A stretch of DNA of 46,525 nt, from assembly GCA_018262235.1 (NCBI GenBank), contig JAGTRY010000024.1:1-46525 (forward strand). Reading direction: 5' to 3'. The notes beneath the pieces are model-generated. The model searched no databases, was not told the DNA's origin, and was given only the letters and a program-made list of their open reading frames with translations. The translations under genes and the position numbers were made by a program. Below are positions 15,914 to 24,344 of this stretch, in pieces. The DNA comes from Pseudomonadota bacterium (GTDB taxonomy: Bacteria > Pseudomonadota > Gammaproteobacteria > Burkholderiales > Rhodocyclaceae). Position 1 is the first letter of the stretch. Every line of letters begins with the position of its first letter.

Positions 15914-16359
15914 TTTTCCTGTTCGGATTGGTCGCACCGGGCGCATTGCCCGGTAATGCAATATTCGACAGCCTTGCCTGAAAACCCGGCCGGCAGGGCA
16001 GGGGTGGGGACCGGAATCTCGTCCAGGCAGAAGACTTTGCCGCAGGCCTCACAGCGGAAATGCGCGTGCGCGGTGTGCGTGGCATTGGCAGGAGAGGCCA
16101 GGCTGAAGCGGAAGACCCGTCCGGCATCGATGACCCGATGTGCCAGGCCGCTTTCCACCAGCCAGTCGAGCACGCGGTAGAGCGTCACCCGGTCAAAGCC
16201 GGTGCCCAGTGCGTCTTCGATTTCGCGATGGCTGAGCGCACGTTCCGCCTCGTCAAGCAGGCGCAACACGGCGATCCGGGCTGGTGTGGCACGCGCAGCC
16301 AGTGCGTGGATGCGGGCGATCAGCGCGGTGCTGTCAGCGAGAGGGGGCGAAGCAGGCAT
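15910..16359 (-). CDS. zur: Fur-family regulator, likely Zur
   Basis: The 149-residue protein has the Fur fold: a winged helix with TPARIAVLRLL and DRVTLYRVLDWLVESGLAHRV, then a dimerisation domain with HAHFRCEACGKVFCL and a second Cys pair in YCITGQCARC. Both CxxC sites would bind structural zinc. Fur, Zur and PerR share this plan; the co-transcribed ZIP permease and COG0523 GTPase argue for Zur. A palindrome just upstream of its start may be its own operator. The ATG at 16359 begins MPASPPLADS. Confidence 0.85.
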   Translation of the reverse strand: MPASPPLADSTALIARIHALAARATPARIAVLRLLDEAERALSHREIEDALGTGFDRVTLYRVLDWLVESGLAHRVIDAGRVFRFSLASPANATHTAHAHFRCEACGKVFCLDEIPVPTPALPAGFSGKAVEYCITGQCARCDQSEQEK

Positions 16360-16385
16360 ACGCGGATTTCACCATATCGCCACCC

Positions 16386-16408
16386 TTATCGCAACAGAGT
16401 TGCAATTA
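16386..16408. promoter_or_regulatory. Candidate Zur operator palindrome
   Basis: GCAAC (16391-16395), AGA and GTTGC (16399-16403) form a palindrome extended by TTA and TAA ends. It lies 27 bases upstream of the zur ATG, where a self-repressing Zur dimer would bind. It does not match the gammaproteobacterial Zur box closely, so the assignment rests on position and symmetry. Confidence 0.45.
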
Positions 16409-16467
16409 AGAGAGCGTCGCGCTGTGGATTGGTGAGGATTTTTTGCCGGAATTTTCATGAACAGGCA

Positions 16468-16499
16468 AAAACCGCAATTCTGATCAAGCGTCTGATGAT
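16468..16499 (+). promoter_or_regulatory. Upstream block shared by both pectin lipoprotein genes, copy 1
   Basis: Positions 16468-16488 are identical over 21 bases to 18576-18596. The match continues as CTGATGA after a three-base mismatched patch. It contains CCGCAATTCTGATCAAG and lies 79-99 bases before the ATG of the pectin methylesterase gene. It may be a regulator site, or relic sequence from duplication. Confidence 0.6.
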
Positions 16500-16566
16500 C
16501 CTCTTTCTTACGATGGTACTGGTTGTGTGTTTTGCGCAAAAAAACAAAATTTGTGGGGAGAAGTAA

Positions 16567-18453
16567 ATGAAAAAATTATCGGTTTGGTTTAGTACGGCCT
16601 TGCTGGCTGTGCTCCTGACAGCCTGCGGAGGTGGCAGTAGCTCTAGCGACGACACCCACAGTGTATCGTCAAGCAGTTCGAGTAGTTCGAGTAGTTCGAG
16701 TAGTTCGAGCAGTTCGTCGAGTAGCTCTTCATCGAGTTCTGGTGGGCTTGTCCCCGCTAATGGAGAAACTGCGGCCTATGTTGATACGACGCTGCAAATC
16801 ACTTTTGATTCGGCACCAACTCTGGGTACGAGTGGGTACATCTACGTCTATAAGGCAAGTGACAATTCGCTGGCTGACAAAATCAGTCTGAATGTGTTTA
16901 CCACCGGTTCTTGGGCAAATGATGCGACTGCGGCAACGCCGGATCTGACAGCCATAGCGCTAAGCGCGTACAACACCACGACTTTGCCGCTTCTTGCTAC
17001 GGCGAACACCGAAGTTGACAAGATTGGTAATGTCAGCACCTTAACGCAATATCGCTGGGTGCTCTATCGTCCGGTCACGATTTCCGGCAACACAGCCACG
17101 ATCAAGCTGCACGACAACAAGCTTGCTTCCTCGATGGGTTATTACGTCAAGATGGATAGTGGTGTGCTCAATGGCAATATTGCAGGTGTGGCTTTCAATG
17201 GCATCAGTTCGCCGACGGTATGGGCCTTTACAACCAAGGCCGATCCTGCTTCGACGACTGCTGTGACTGTTGATGATGATGGCGCAGCGGACTTCCGTAC
17301 TGTTCAGGGGGCACTAAACTGGTTGATGACCAATTGTGGTGGAACGGTTGCATCGACCGCTGCGTGTGGGACAGCAGCAAAGACCATCACGATCAAGAAC
17401 GGCACCTACAACGAGATGCTGTTCGCACGGACGATCAATAACCTGACCATTCAAGGAGAAACTCGCGACGGAGCAATCGTGCAGTACGACATGTACAACG
17501 ACTTCAACCCTGGCACAGGAAGCAGTCAAACACTGACGAATGCTATTGCCAATATGTCTGCCAAGGCACAGAAGGCGAAGGATTCTCTGTATCGTGCGTA
17601 CCTTGGCGGTGGCCGTCCGGTGTTTCTTGTCGAAGGCTCTGACCTGCTAACCCTGAACCAATTCACTTTGCAGAACACGCACGTGAAGAATTCCAGTTAT
17701 AACAATCAGGCTGAGACGATTTACTACAACAGTGCCACGCTGAGCGGCTCGCGCATGATGGCGACCTACATGAACTTCCTTAGCGGGCAAGACACAGTTC
17801 AGACCAAGGGCTGGGTGTGGTATTACAAGTCGCTGATCAAGGGGGATGTGGACTTCATCTGGGGTTCGCCGTTTGCCGCGTTGTTTGAGCAGAGTGAATT
17901 GCGAACAGCAGTCGATCCGACCAACACTAGTTCTGGTGGTTATGTGATCGAATCGCGTACCGCCTATGGTTATCCGGGGTTTGTGGTGCTCAGCAGCAGT
18001 CTGACCAAGGAATCTGGCGTGCCTGACAATGCGACACTTCTGGGGCGTCAAGCCAATGCGTTCTCGACGGCGACCTACTGTAACACGCAGCTTGTCTCAG
18101 GCTCCTTTGGCAATGCCAACTTAGGTTGCAACAATGTGGCCTATATCAACAACAAGATGGGAACCCACATCAAGACGACCGGCTGGGACTACACCAACGT
18201 TCCACCGATCACCGTGCCCACGACAACGGCTGGCTACCGTGAAAGCGGGAGTATGGATCTTAGTGGAGTGGCACTGGATGTCAGCGGGCGTAGCCTTACT
18301 TACGCCAGTACCTCGCTTGATCTCTCTGGGATGGATACTCGTGCAGAAGTATTTGCAAAGTGGGCAACTACTGATGGTACGACAGCTACGGCGACAGGCT
18401 GGGCGCCGACAGCGGCGACGTGTTTAACGTCTGCTTGCGCAACCTCGAAGTAA
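16567..18453 (+). CDS. Secreted lipoprotein pectin methylesterase (CE8)
   Basis: Pectinesterase removes methyl esters from homogalacturonan, releasing methanol and making pectate open to lyases. The 628-residue protein has a lipoprotein signal with lipobox LLTAC (Cys20), then a Ser-rich linker (about 25-59). A beta domain follows (about 65-225, VDTTLQITFDSAPTLG, like Ig-type lead domains), then a right-handed beta-helix pectinesterase domain (from VDDDGAADFRTVQGAL to about 570). Active-site motifs are NGTYNE, SGQDTVQTKG with the acid Asp, DFIWG with the nucleophile Asp, and LGRQANAF in place of LGRPW. It should sit on the outer membrane or cell surface. The ATG at 16567 follows GGGGAGAAGTAA. 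The next gene shares its upstream block, signal peptide and linker. Confidence 0.92.
   Translation: MKKLSVWFSTALLAVLLTACGGGSSSSDDTHSVSSSSSSSSSSSSSSSSSSSSSSSSSGGLVPANGETAAYVDTTLQITFDSAPTLGTSGYIYVYKASDNSLADKISLNVFTTGSWANDATAATPDLTAIALSAYNTTTLPLLATANTEVDKIGNVSTLTQYRWVLYRPVTISGNTATIKLHDNKLASSMGYYVKMDSGVLNGNIAGVAFNGISSPTVWAFTTKADPASTTAVTVDDDGAADFRTVQGALNWLMTNCGGTVASTAACGTAAKTITIKNGTYNEMLFARTINNLTIQGETRDGAIVQYDMYNDFNPGTGSSQTLTNAIANMSAKAQKAKDSLYRAYLGGGRPVFLVEGSDLLTLNQFTLQNTHVKNSSYNNQAETIYYNSATLSGSRMMATYMNFLSGQDTVQTKGWVWYYKSLIKGDVDFIWGSPFAALFEQSELRTAVDPTNTSSGGYVIESRTAYGYPGFVVLSSSLTKESGVPDNATLLGRQANAFSTATYCNTQLVSGSFGNANLGCNNVAYINNKMGTHIKTTGWDYTNVPPITVPTTTAGYRESGSMDLSGVALDVSGRSLTYASTSLDLSGMDTRAEVFAKWATTDGTTATATGWAPTAATCLTSACATSK
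16672..16716 (+). repeat. Nine-base tandem repeat encoding Ser linker
   Basis: Five copies of AGYAGTTCG run head to tail inside the pectinesterase gene, each coding Ser-Ser-Ser. Copy-number change by slippage would keep the reading frame and alter linker length. Confidence 0.8.
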
Positions 18454-18475
18454 ACCGATGTAGCCTAGCAACAGT

Positions 18476-18512
18476 AAAGAAGGATGGCTTCGAAGCCATC
18501 CTTCTTTGTTTT
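18476..18512 (+). terminator. Terminator after pectinesterase gene
   Basis: A perfect 32-base palindrome (18476-18507), with stem AAAGAAGGATGGCT and loop TCGA, is followed by GTTTTC. It ends the pectinesterase transcript, so the next gene needs its own promoter. Confidence 0.9.
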
Positions 18513-18575
18513 CATGACAGCAATGTGCTTTCTCAACCACAGGATTGAGTACAAAGCGTTTGATCACTGGCGTTG

Positions 18576-18607
18576 AAAACCGCAATTCTGATCAAGAGCC
18601 TGATGAC
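18576..18607 (+). promoter_or_regulatory. Upstream block shared by both pectin lipoprotein genes, copy 2
   Basis: This repeats the block at 16468-16499, with 21 identical bases then CTGATGA. A -10-like TATACT lies at 18617-18622, but no good -35 is seen at the right distance, which would suit an activator-dependent promoter. The block ends about 77 bases before the ATG at 18684. Confidence 0.6.
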
Positions 18608-18683
18608 AGGCATACCTATACTGTTACCGGTAGCCGGCCGACGTAATTTTACGCAAGCCGCCAGGACCCGTGAGGAGAAATAA

Positions 18684-20498
18684 ATGAAAAAATTATCAAT
18701 TTGGTTTAGCGCCGCCTTGATGGCGGCCTTCCTGATCGCTTGTGGAGGCGGCAGTAGCTCCAGTGACGACACCTCAAGTGTGTCGTCCAGTAGTTCAAGT
18801 TCCAGCAGTTCGTCAAGCAGCTCGAGCTCCAGCTCCAGCTCCAGCTCCAGCAGTTCCAGTGGCGGCACAACAGCAGTTACCCTTCACATGCTGGGGGATT
18901 CGACGATGACTGCTTATACCTCTGATCGTCGCCCGCAAATGGGCTGGGGCGAGGCAGTGCCGCAATTCTTCAATTCCAATGTGACTGTCAAGAACTGGGC
19001 ACTTGGCGGCCGCAGTTCGCGCAGCTTCTACTACGAAACTACGCGCTGGCCAGCGATCCTGCCGCAGATCAACAGTGGAGATTACGTGATCATCCAGTTT
19101 GCCCATAATGACCAGAAATACGGTTCGGACTATGCCGGTTACGGCACTTACGCTTTCTGCAGTGATGGCAGTGGTAATGGTGAAACCTGTACGGGCGCGA
19201 CGGATGCCGTCGACAGCACGGTCGACAAGTCAGAGCACTCCTACTATCAGTTCCTCAAGCGGTACGTTACCGAGGTCCGCGCCAAAGGGGCCTATCCGAT
19301 CCTGATGTCACCGATAGTGCGCAAATATTTCAGCGGTAGCACGATCACCTCGACAGGCCAGCACAATCTGACCGCTGTGTTGGGTACCGAGACAGCTGTG
19401 CGTGGCGATTATGTCGCCGCCATGAAAGCTGTGGCAACGGCTTACAGCGTGCCTTTCGTCGATATTACCGCCGAGACCAAGGCTATCGTTGAAAGCTACG
19501 GCGATGCGGCCGCGACGGCGAACCTGTACATCGCTGCAGATAGTACCCACCCGCAAGTCCTGTTTGCCAACCTGATCGCCAAGCGCGCCGTCGAAGGCAT
19601 GAAGACCCTGAACATTCTCAAGGACTACATGATTCCGGTGACATCATTGATCGCCAGCCCGAGCACGCTGGACTGGAGCACACGCTACGTCACGGTTCCG
19701 TCAACCAAGTCGGTCACCCTCTCGGCCTTCGATCTGTCCCCGGCTGCCAGTAGCGTCACGGTGACAGCGCCGAGCAGCGAATTCCTGCTCTCGCTCGACA
19801 ACACGACCTGGTCCTCCAGCGTCAGCATCCCCTACACCAACAGTGCCTTCACCAGTACGCTGTACGTGAAGTTCACGCCAGCTGCTGTGCAGAGTTATAG
19901 CGGTGTACTCACATTTTCTCTGGGTGGGGTTGCCATGAGTACCTCTGTTGCAGTCAGTGGCACAGGGATTTCGGCAGGCGCCGGCGTGGATTCCTATGCT
20001 TCGTGGTTTACGGCCGGGACGGCACTCACTGCGGTTACCGATGGTCTTGTCACGGCGTCCGATGTGACGGTTTCCGGTTTGTCTGCGACGACCTCCAAGG
20101 TTCTGGCTGTTGATGGACAGGACACCACGGTTGCACGCTATACGGTTACCTCTGTGTCGCGCGTGGCGACCGAGTACCTGCAGTTTGCCGTGGCTCCGGC
20201 GTCAGGAACCTTCAATGTTGACACGATCTCTGCCTACTTGGCCTCCAGTGGTGGTTCGACAGTGCAGGCCGACATGGAGTATTCCACCGACCTGAGTACC
20301 TGGACCAAGCTCAATGCAGACGCTGCCCTTGCTTTCGTTCCCAAGGAAACGATGTTCAAGGAATCCTATAGTGTGGCGATCGTGGTGCCGACAGGTAGCA
20401 CGTTGTATTTGCGCATCTATCCGTGGAATACCGCAGGTACGGCGGGCAAACAGATTGCGTTGTATAACGTAAAAGTTTCGGGCAAAGCTTCTCAGTAA
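18684..20498 (+). CDS. Lipoprotein SGNH hydrolase, rhamnogalacturonan acetylesterase-like (CE12)
   Basis: CE12 esterases remove acetyl groups from rhamnogalacturonan and related pectin parts. The 604-residue protein has a lipoprotein signal (lipobox LIAC, Cys20), a poly-Ser linker (about 31-60) and an SGNH domain (about 64-310). Its blocks are nucleophile Ser73 in GDST, GGRSSRSF, the oxyanion Asn142 in FAHND, and the Asp286/His289 pair in DSTHPQ. Two further beta-rich regions follow. Residues 318-425 look Ig-like; residues about 430-604 resemble no module I can name and may bind carbohydrate. The ATG at 18684 follows GAGGAGAAATAA. Signal peptide and linker mirror the upstream pectinesterase. 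Confidence 0.9.
   Translation: MKKLSIWFSAALMAAFLIACGGGSSSSDDTSSVSSSSSSSSSSSSSSSSSSSSSSSSSSGGTTAVTLHMLGDSTMTAYTSDRRPQMGWGEAVPQFFNSNVTVKNWALGGRSSRSFYYETTRWPAILPQINSGDYVIIQFAHNDQKYGSDYAGYGTYAFCSDGSGNGETCTGATDAVDSTVDKSEHSYYQFLKRYVTEVRAKGAYPILMSPIVRKYFSGSTITSTGQHNLTAVLGTETAVRGDYVAAMKAVATAYSVPFVDITAETKAIVESYGDAAATANLYIAADSTHPQVLFANLIAKRAVEGMKTLNILKDYMIPVTSLIASPSTLDWSTRYVTVPSTKSVTLSAFDLSPAASSVTVTAPSSEFLLSLDNTTWSSSVSIPYTNSAFTSTLYVKFTPAAVQSYSGVLTFSLGGVAMSTSVAVSGTGISAGAGVDSYASWFTAGTALTAVTDGLVTASDVTVSGLSATTSKVLAVDGQDTTVARYTVTSVSRVATEYLQFAVAPASGTFNVDTISAYLASSGGSTVQADMEYSTDLSTWTKLNADAALAFVPKETMFKESYSVAIVVPTGSTLYLRIYPWNTAGTAGKQIALYNVKVSGKASQ
18819..18851 (+). repeat. Six-base tandem repeat encoding Ser linker
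   Basis: About five and a half copies of AGCTCC/AGCTCG run in frame, coding Ser-Ser per unit. The unit differs from the AGYAGTTCG unit in the sister gene, so the two linkers expanded independently. Confidence 0.8.
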
Positions 20499-20524
20499 GC
20501 AAAGCATTACCTCCGATGAAGTCG

Positions 20525-20554
20525 AAGGCCGGGGTGCAAGCCCCGGCCTTTTTT
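20525..20554 (+). terminator. Terminator after CE12 esterase gene
   Basis: AAGGCCGGGG, loop TGCAAG and CCCCGGCC are followed by six T. It is a strong intrinsic terminator 27 bases after the stop codon. Confidence 0.92.
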
Positions 20555-20675
20555 GTGTCTGCGTGACGCGCCGCAAATTTGTGCAAGGCCCGGCGGATTG
20601 CTTGCGCATCCCGCAGCGGCACAGGCTAAGATGCACGGCAGTGCCCCGAGGCACACTGATAACGAGGAGATCGCA

Positions 20676-20942
20676 ATGCCCTATACGCCCGAACTGCTTG
20701 AAGAACTCAACATCCTGCAGCGTTTTGACCTGGTCACCAGCCAGCAAGGCATCAAGATCCACCATGACGCATCCCCGGCCATCATTGCCGCTGCCCAGCG
20801 CCTGCATGCCAAGGGCCTGATCACGCTGGCAGATGGTGGCTATCTCACCAGCCTGGGACGCGATGCAGCCGAACACGCGCAAGCCTTGCTGAGCGTCCTG
20901 ACCACAAGTCCGGCGCGCAGTGCACAAGTCTGCACGGCCTGA
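20676..20942 (+). CDS. TIGR02647 family small protein
   Basis: This 88-residue protein matches a small conserved proteobacterial family sometimes labelled DNA-binding. It is recognised by MPYTPELLEELNILQRFDL, QQGIKIHHDASP and GLITLADGGYLTSLGRDAAEHAQALL. The fold looks like a winged helix with an extended N-terminal helix. The ATG at 20676 has a strong GAGGAGA site; the frame is open upstream but lacks any family match there. It is monocistronic between two terminators. Its function is not established. Confidence 0.85.
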   Translation: MPYTPELLEELNILQRFDLVTSQQGIKIHHDASPAIIAAAQRLHAKGLITLADGGYLTSLGRDAAEHAQALLSVLTTSPARSAQVCTA

Positions 20943-20959
20943 GTCATACCCCCCAAAAG

Positions 20960-20989
20960 AAACGCCGCAGATCATCCCTGCGGCGTTTT
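20960..20989. terminator. Bidirectional terminator between convergent genes
   Basis: AAACGCCGCAG and CTGCGGCGTTTT form an 11-base stem with T-runs on both strands. It serves the TIGR02647 gene on the plus strand and the M14-like gene on the minus strand. Confidence 0.88.
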
Positions 20990-21008
20990 GCGTTAACTCC
21001 CGGGGTTC

Positions 21009-21998
21009 TCAGAGTTTTCGTTCGCTGGGCAGGGCGAAATAGAACCACTCGTTGCCGGGCAGGGACTTCGGATTCGGGAAGACAATGAAGCCGGTCCCGG
21101 GGGCTGTGACCGGCGTGCCATCGTGGCGTGTGCCGATCCGCTCGCCGGCCTGGACCGGATCGAAGCTCTTCCATTCTCGGCTGAACGCATCGTCCGGATG
21201 CAGGCGGTCGATCACTTCCGCGAGACGCAACAATTCCGGCGCGGGATGCGGGGCGGGGCGGGGTGCGTCGATCAGGCCGAGCAGCGCAAGGGTGTTGTGA
21301 ATCGCGCGATAGGCCACTTCCGGCGCAGCCGGATCCTCATGCTGCCCGCATTCCAGAGTGATCGCGTAGCCGCCCTGCGAGCGCATGTATTCGGTCGTGC
21401 CCACGCCATAGCTCGGGTCGGTGGACAGCATCTGGGCCCGCAGGCTGGCATCGCTGTAGGCCAGACGTCTGGCAACTCCGCGCGCGTAGGTGTCCAGCCA
21501 GCCTTCGACGATGCGGCGTACGCCCAGGCGCACGGCCAGCGCCTGTTCCTGCTCGGCATGCGCGAAAGGCTCCAGCGTGCCGGTGTTGTTCTGTGGTCCA
21601 AGCATTGCGAAAGGTTCGCCGCCGGTGTGGAAGGAGTGCAGGTCGAGCAGCGCGTCATGCGCAGCCAGCAAGGGGCACAACGCGTTGGCGATGCGGTCTT
21701 CGTAATCGACCGGCGGGTTGGTGGGGCGCAGGTTGCGGTTGAGATTGCGGTCGCCCATGCGCTGCTTGAGGTGGTAGGCCAGCGGATTGGTGATCGGCAC
21801 GAAGGTGACTTGCCCGCACTGCAGGCTCAGCGTGCCCGCATCGAATTCCGCGATGATCCGTTCGATGCCGCGGCTGCCGCAGACCTCGTTGCCATGCACT
21901 GCGCCCAGCACCAGCAGCTTGGGTCCGGGTTCCAGACCGGCGAAGCTGTGCACGCGCAAGGCGGTCGTGGAAGGCTGGGTAAGGACAGGATGGCTCAT
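21009..21998 (-). CDS. Succinylglutamate desuccinylase/aspartoacylase-family protein
   Basis: This 329-residue zinc amidohydrolase belongs to the AstE/AspA branch of the M14 fold. Metal ligands are visible in LGAVHGNEVCGSRG (His and Glu) and in DLHSFHTGGEP (His). A GDRNLNRNL substrate-binding stretch and ITLECGQHED follow. The C-terminal part (from about residue 240) is a small beta domain. Members remove acyl groups from amino acids or act on related small molecules; the substrate here is unknown. The ATG at 21998 has GGAG five bases upstream. It diverges from yciA. Confidence 0.85.
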   Translation of the reverse strand: MSHPVLTQPSTTALRVHSFAGLEPGPKLLVLGAVHGNEVCGSRGIERIIAEFDAGTLSLQCGQVTFVPITNPLAYHLKQRMGDRNLNRNLRPTNPPVDYEDRIANALCPLLAAHDALLDLHSFHTGGEPFAMLGPQNNTGTLEPFAHAEQEQALAVRLGVRRIVEGWLDTYARGVARRLAYSDASLRAQMLSTDPSYGVGTTEYMRSQGGYAITLECGQHEDPAAPEVAYRAIHNTLALLGLIDAPRPAPHPAPELLRLAEVIDRLHPDDAFSREWKSFDPVQAGERIGTRHDGTPVTAPGTGFIVFPNPKSLPGNEWFYFALPSERKL

Positions 21999-22143
21999 GA
22001 CGACTCCGGATGAAGAGGGTTCAGCGGGGTGCGTATTGTCGCAGGAAGCGCCGTGGGCCGGGGCTATCAAGATCATGAACCCTGTTGGCCATCCCAACGT
22101 GCATAATCTCGTCACCCACCCCGACCCCTACAGGACAGACTTC

Positions 22144-22608
22144 ATGAACGAGCCGATCCGCAATCCACGCGGCACCCTGCAGCTGCGCACCCTGGCCATG
22201 CCGGCCGATACCAATCCCAGTGGCGACATCTTCGGCGGCTGGTTGATGTCGCAGATGGACTTGGGCGGCGCCATCATGGCCAAGGAACTCACGCGTGGCC
22301 GCGTGGTGACCGTGGCCGTCGACGCCATGAATTTCCACCTGCCGGTCGCTGTCGGCGACGTGGTGTGCTGCTACGGCGAATGTGTGCACGTCGGGCGTAC
22401 CTCGATCAAGATCAAGGTTGAAGTCTGGGTCAAGAAAGTCACCAGCGAACCCATCGGCGAACGCTATTGCGTGACTGAAGCCAGCTTCAGCTACGTGGCT
22501 GTGGATGCCAGCAAACGCCCGCGCGTCATCCAGCGCGAGCACAACCCCGAGCTGGAGGAAGTGCTGGCGCGGATCGCGGCTCAGCCTCTGGCCGGCAAGG
22601 CCGGCTGA
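22144..22608 (+). CDS. yciA: Hotdog-fold acyl-CoA thioesterase, YciA type
   Basis: YciA-type enzymes hydrolyse acyl-CoA to free acid and CoA. The 154-residue protein carries the hotdog core: MPADTNPSGDIFGGWLMSQMDLGGAIMA, with the catalytic Asp region, then VTVAVDAMNFHLPVAVGDVV and the SFSYVAVD strand. The ATG at 22144 follows AGGACAGACTTC. Its stop (TGA) directly abuts the reverse stop of selO, giving TGATCA with no spacer. Confidence 0.9.
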   Translation: MNEPIRNPRGTLQLRTLAMPADTNPSGDIFGGWLMSQMDLGGAIMAKELTRGRVVTVAVDAMNFHLPVAVGDVVCCYGECVHVGRTSIKIKVEVWVKKVTSEPIGERYCVTEASFSYVAVDASKRPRVIQREHNPELEEVLARIAAQPLAGKAG

Positions 22609-24195
22609 TCACGAACTGCACGACAGCGCCGCACAGCCCGGTTCAGCACGCGCCCAGTCCGGTCGGCGGACGGCGAGATCCGCGTAGGCGGGCTGCACCG
22701 TGTAAGGCGTGCGGATCGCGTCCATCAGACGCTCAAGTACGCTCAGGTCGTCGGCTTCGGCCGCCTTAATGGCGGATTGGGCGAGCCAGTTGCGCGGGAT
22801 CAGCCAGGGATTGGCAGCGTTCATGCGGGTACGCCGCATGTCATCCGGTTCCGTCGCGGTGGCCAGCTGCGCCTGCCAGCTGCGCAGCCAGTCCACCAGC
22901 TGTTCACTGGCGCGTGTGTCCGGCGGGGCATAGAAAGCCGGGGCGAGCATCTCCAATGCCGCGTCGATGGGCGTGGTGGCGTCGATGGTGGCGAGGCTGC
23001 GATGGAAAAGCGTCATGTCCGCCCCTGCGGCACCCAGGCAGGCAAACAAGCGGTTGATGAGCGCCATGTCCGCTTCGGCCTCGCCATCCTTTGCCAGTCC
23101 CAGCTTGTCGCGCAGCATGTCCAGATAGGTATGCTCGAAATGCTCGCCGTAATGCTGCAGGCATTGTTCCAGTGCCGCGGCATCATTCACCACGGGCATC
23201 AGGGCATTGGCCAGGCAGCTCAGATTCCAGCCGGCCACGCGTGCCTGCTGGGCAAATGCGTAACGTCCGCTGCGATCTGTGGTGTTGGGCGTGAATGCCG
23301 GATCGAAATTGTCGATCCAGCCATACGGGCCGTAATCGATGGTCAGCCCGAGCATCGAAAGATTGTCGGTATTCATCACGCCGTGTACAAAACCGACGCG
23401 TAGCCAGTGCGCGACCATCACCGCGGTACGCCGGCAGACTTCATCGAAGCAGGCGACATAAACCTCTTTGGAGGGGCGGCCGAGCGCCGGGAAATGCGTC
23501 GTGATGGTGTAATCGAGCAGTGTGCGCAGCAGATCCGTTTCGCCGCGTGCGGCAAAGATTTCGAAGTGGCCGAAACGCAGAAAACTCTCTGCCACGCGGG
23601 TCACGATGGCGCCGGGTTCTTCCTGTGAACGGCCATCGTAGAACATGTCACGCATCACGCCTTCCCCCGTTCCCACCAGACACAGGGCGCGGGTTGTGGG
23701 TATGCCAAGGTGATGCATGGCTTCGCTGCACAGGTATTCGCGGATCGAGGAGCGCAATACCGCACGGCCATCGGCATGGCGCGAATAGGGCGTTCGCCCG
23801 GCGCCCTTGAGCTGCACTTCCAGGCGCCGGCCATCCGCCCCGATTACGGTGCCGAGCAGGATGGCGCGCCCGTCGCCGAGTTGCCCCGCCCATTGCCCGA
23901 ACTGATGGCCGCCGTAGCAACTGGCATACGGCCGGCTGCCTGGCAGGAGATGATTGCCGGCGAAGACCGCTGCGCTGGTTTGCGCATCCTCCGGCGCACT
24001 CCCGAGCCCCAGCAGCGCCGCGCAGGATGCCGACCAGCTCAGCAGCTGCGGTGCGGCCACCGGAGTGGGCGCGCACCAGGAATACACCGCGCCGGAAACC
24101 TGGCGTGGCACTGGCGTATCCAGCGGATCTGCCGGCAAGGCATCCAGGAAGCGCGAATCGAAACGCAGGCGGGCGAGATCGTTGGGCAAGGGCAT
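22609..24195 (-). CDS. selO: Protein adenylyltransferase SelO (YdiU/UPF0061)
   Basis: SelO is a pseudokinase-fold enzyme that transfers AMP from ATP to protein hydroxyls and is linked to redox-stress control. The 528-residue length is normal. Family blocks are YASCYGGHQFGQWAGQLGDGRA, EVQLKGAGRTPYSRHADGRAVLRSSIREYL, GVMNTDNLSMLGLTIDYGPYGWIDNFDP, and the closing Asn-Pro-rich region. The C-terminus ends CAALSCSS, retaining the Cys where some homologues carry selenocysteine. The ATG at 24195 begins MPLPNDLARLRFD. It is monocistronic and convergent with yciA. Confidence 0.95.
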   Translation of the reverse strand: MPLPNDLARLRFDSRFLDALPADPLDTPVPRQVSGAVYSWCAPTPVAAPQLLSWSASCAALLGLGSAPEDAQTSAAVFAGNHLLPGSRPYASCYGGHQFGQWAGQLGDGRAILLGTVIGADGRRLEVQLKGAGRTPYSRHADGRAVLRSSIREYLCSEAMHHLGIPTTRALCLVGTGEGVMRDMFYDGRSQEEPGAIVTRVAESFLRFGHFEIFAARGETDLLRTLLDYTITTHFPALGRPSKEVYVACFDEVCRRTAVMVAHWLRVGFVHGVMNTDNLSMLGLTIDYGPYGWIDNFDPAFTPNTTDRSGRYAFAQQARVAGWNLSCLANALMPVVNDAAALEQCLQHYGEHFEHTYLDMLRDKLGLAKDGEAEADMALINRLFACLGAAGADMTLFHRSLATIDATTPIDAALEMLAPAFYAPPDTRASEQLVDWLRSWQAQLATATEPDDMRRTRMNAANPWLIPRNWLAQSAIKAAEADDLSVLERLMDAIRTPYTVQPAYADLAVRRPDWARAEPGCAALSCSS

Positions 24196-24344
24196 GATGA
24201 CAGCGAAGGCAGAGACGTGAATCTCCAGTCTACGGGTTTGCCACAGAATTTCAGCCCCATTGTGAGTGAGGTCGGAAGGGGCCTGCCCGATGCGCTAAGC
24301 TGATGAGTCCCTCACCTGATTTCTGCTTTTCTGGAGACTCCATC

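Noticed and set aside
16655-18868. Ser-codon repeats as a CRISPR-like array
   Set aside because: The units are 6-9 bases, contiguous, in frame and without spacers. They are linker-coding microsatellites.
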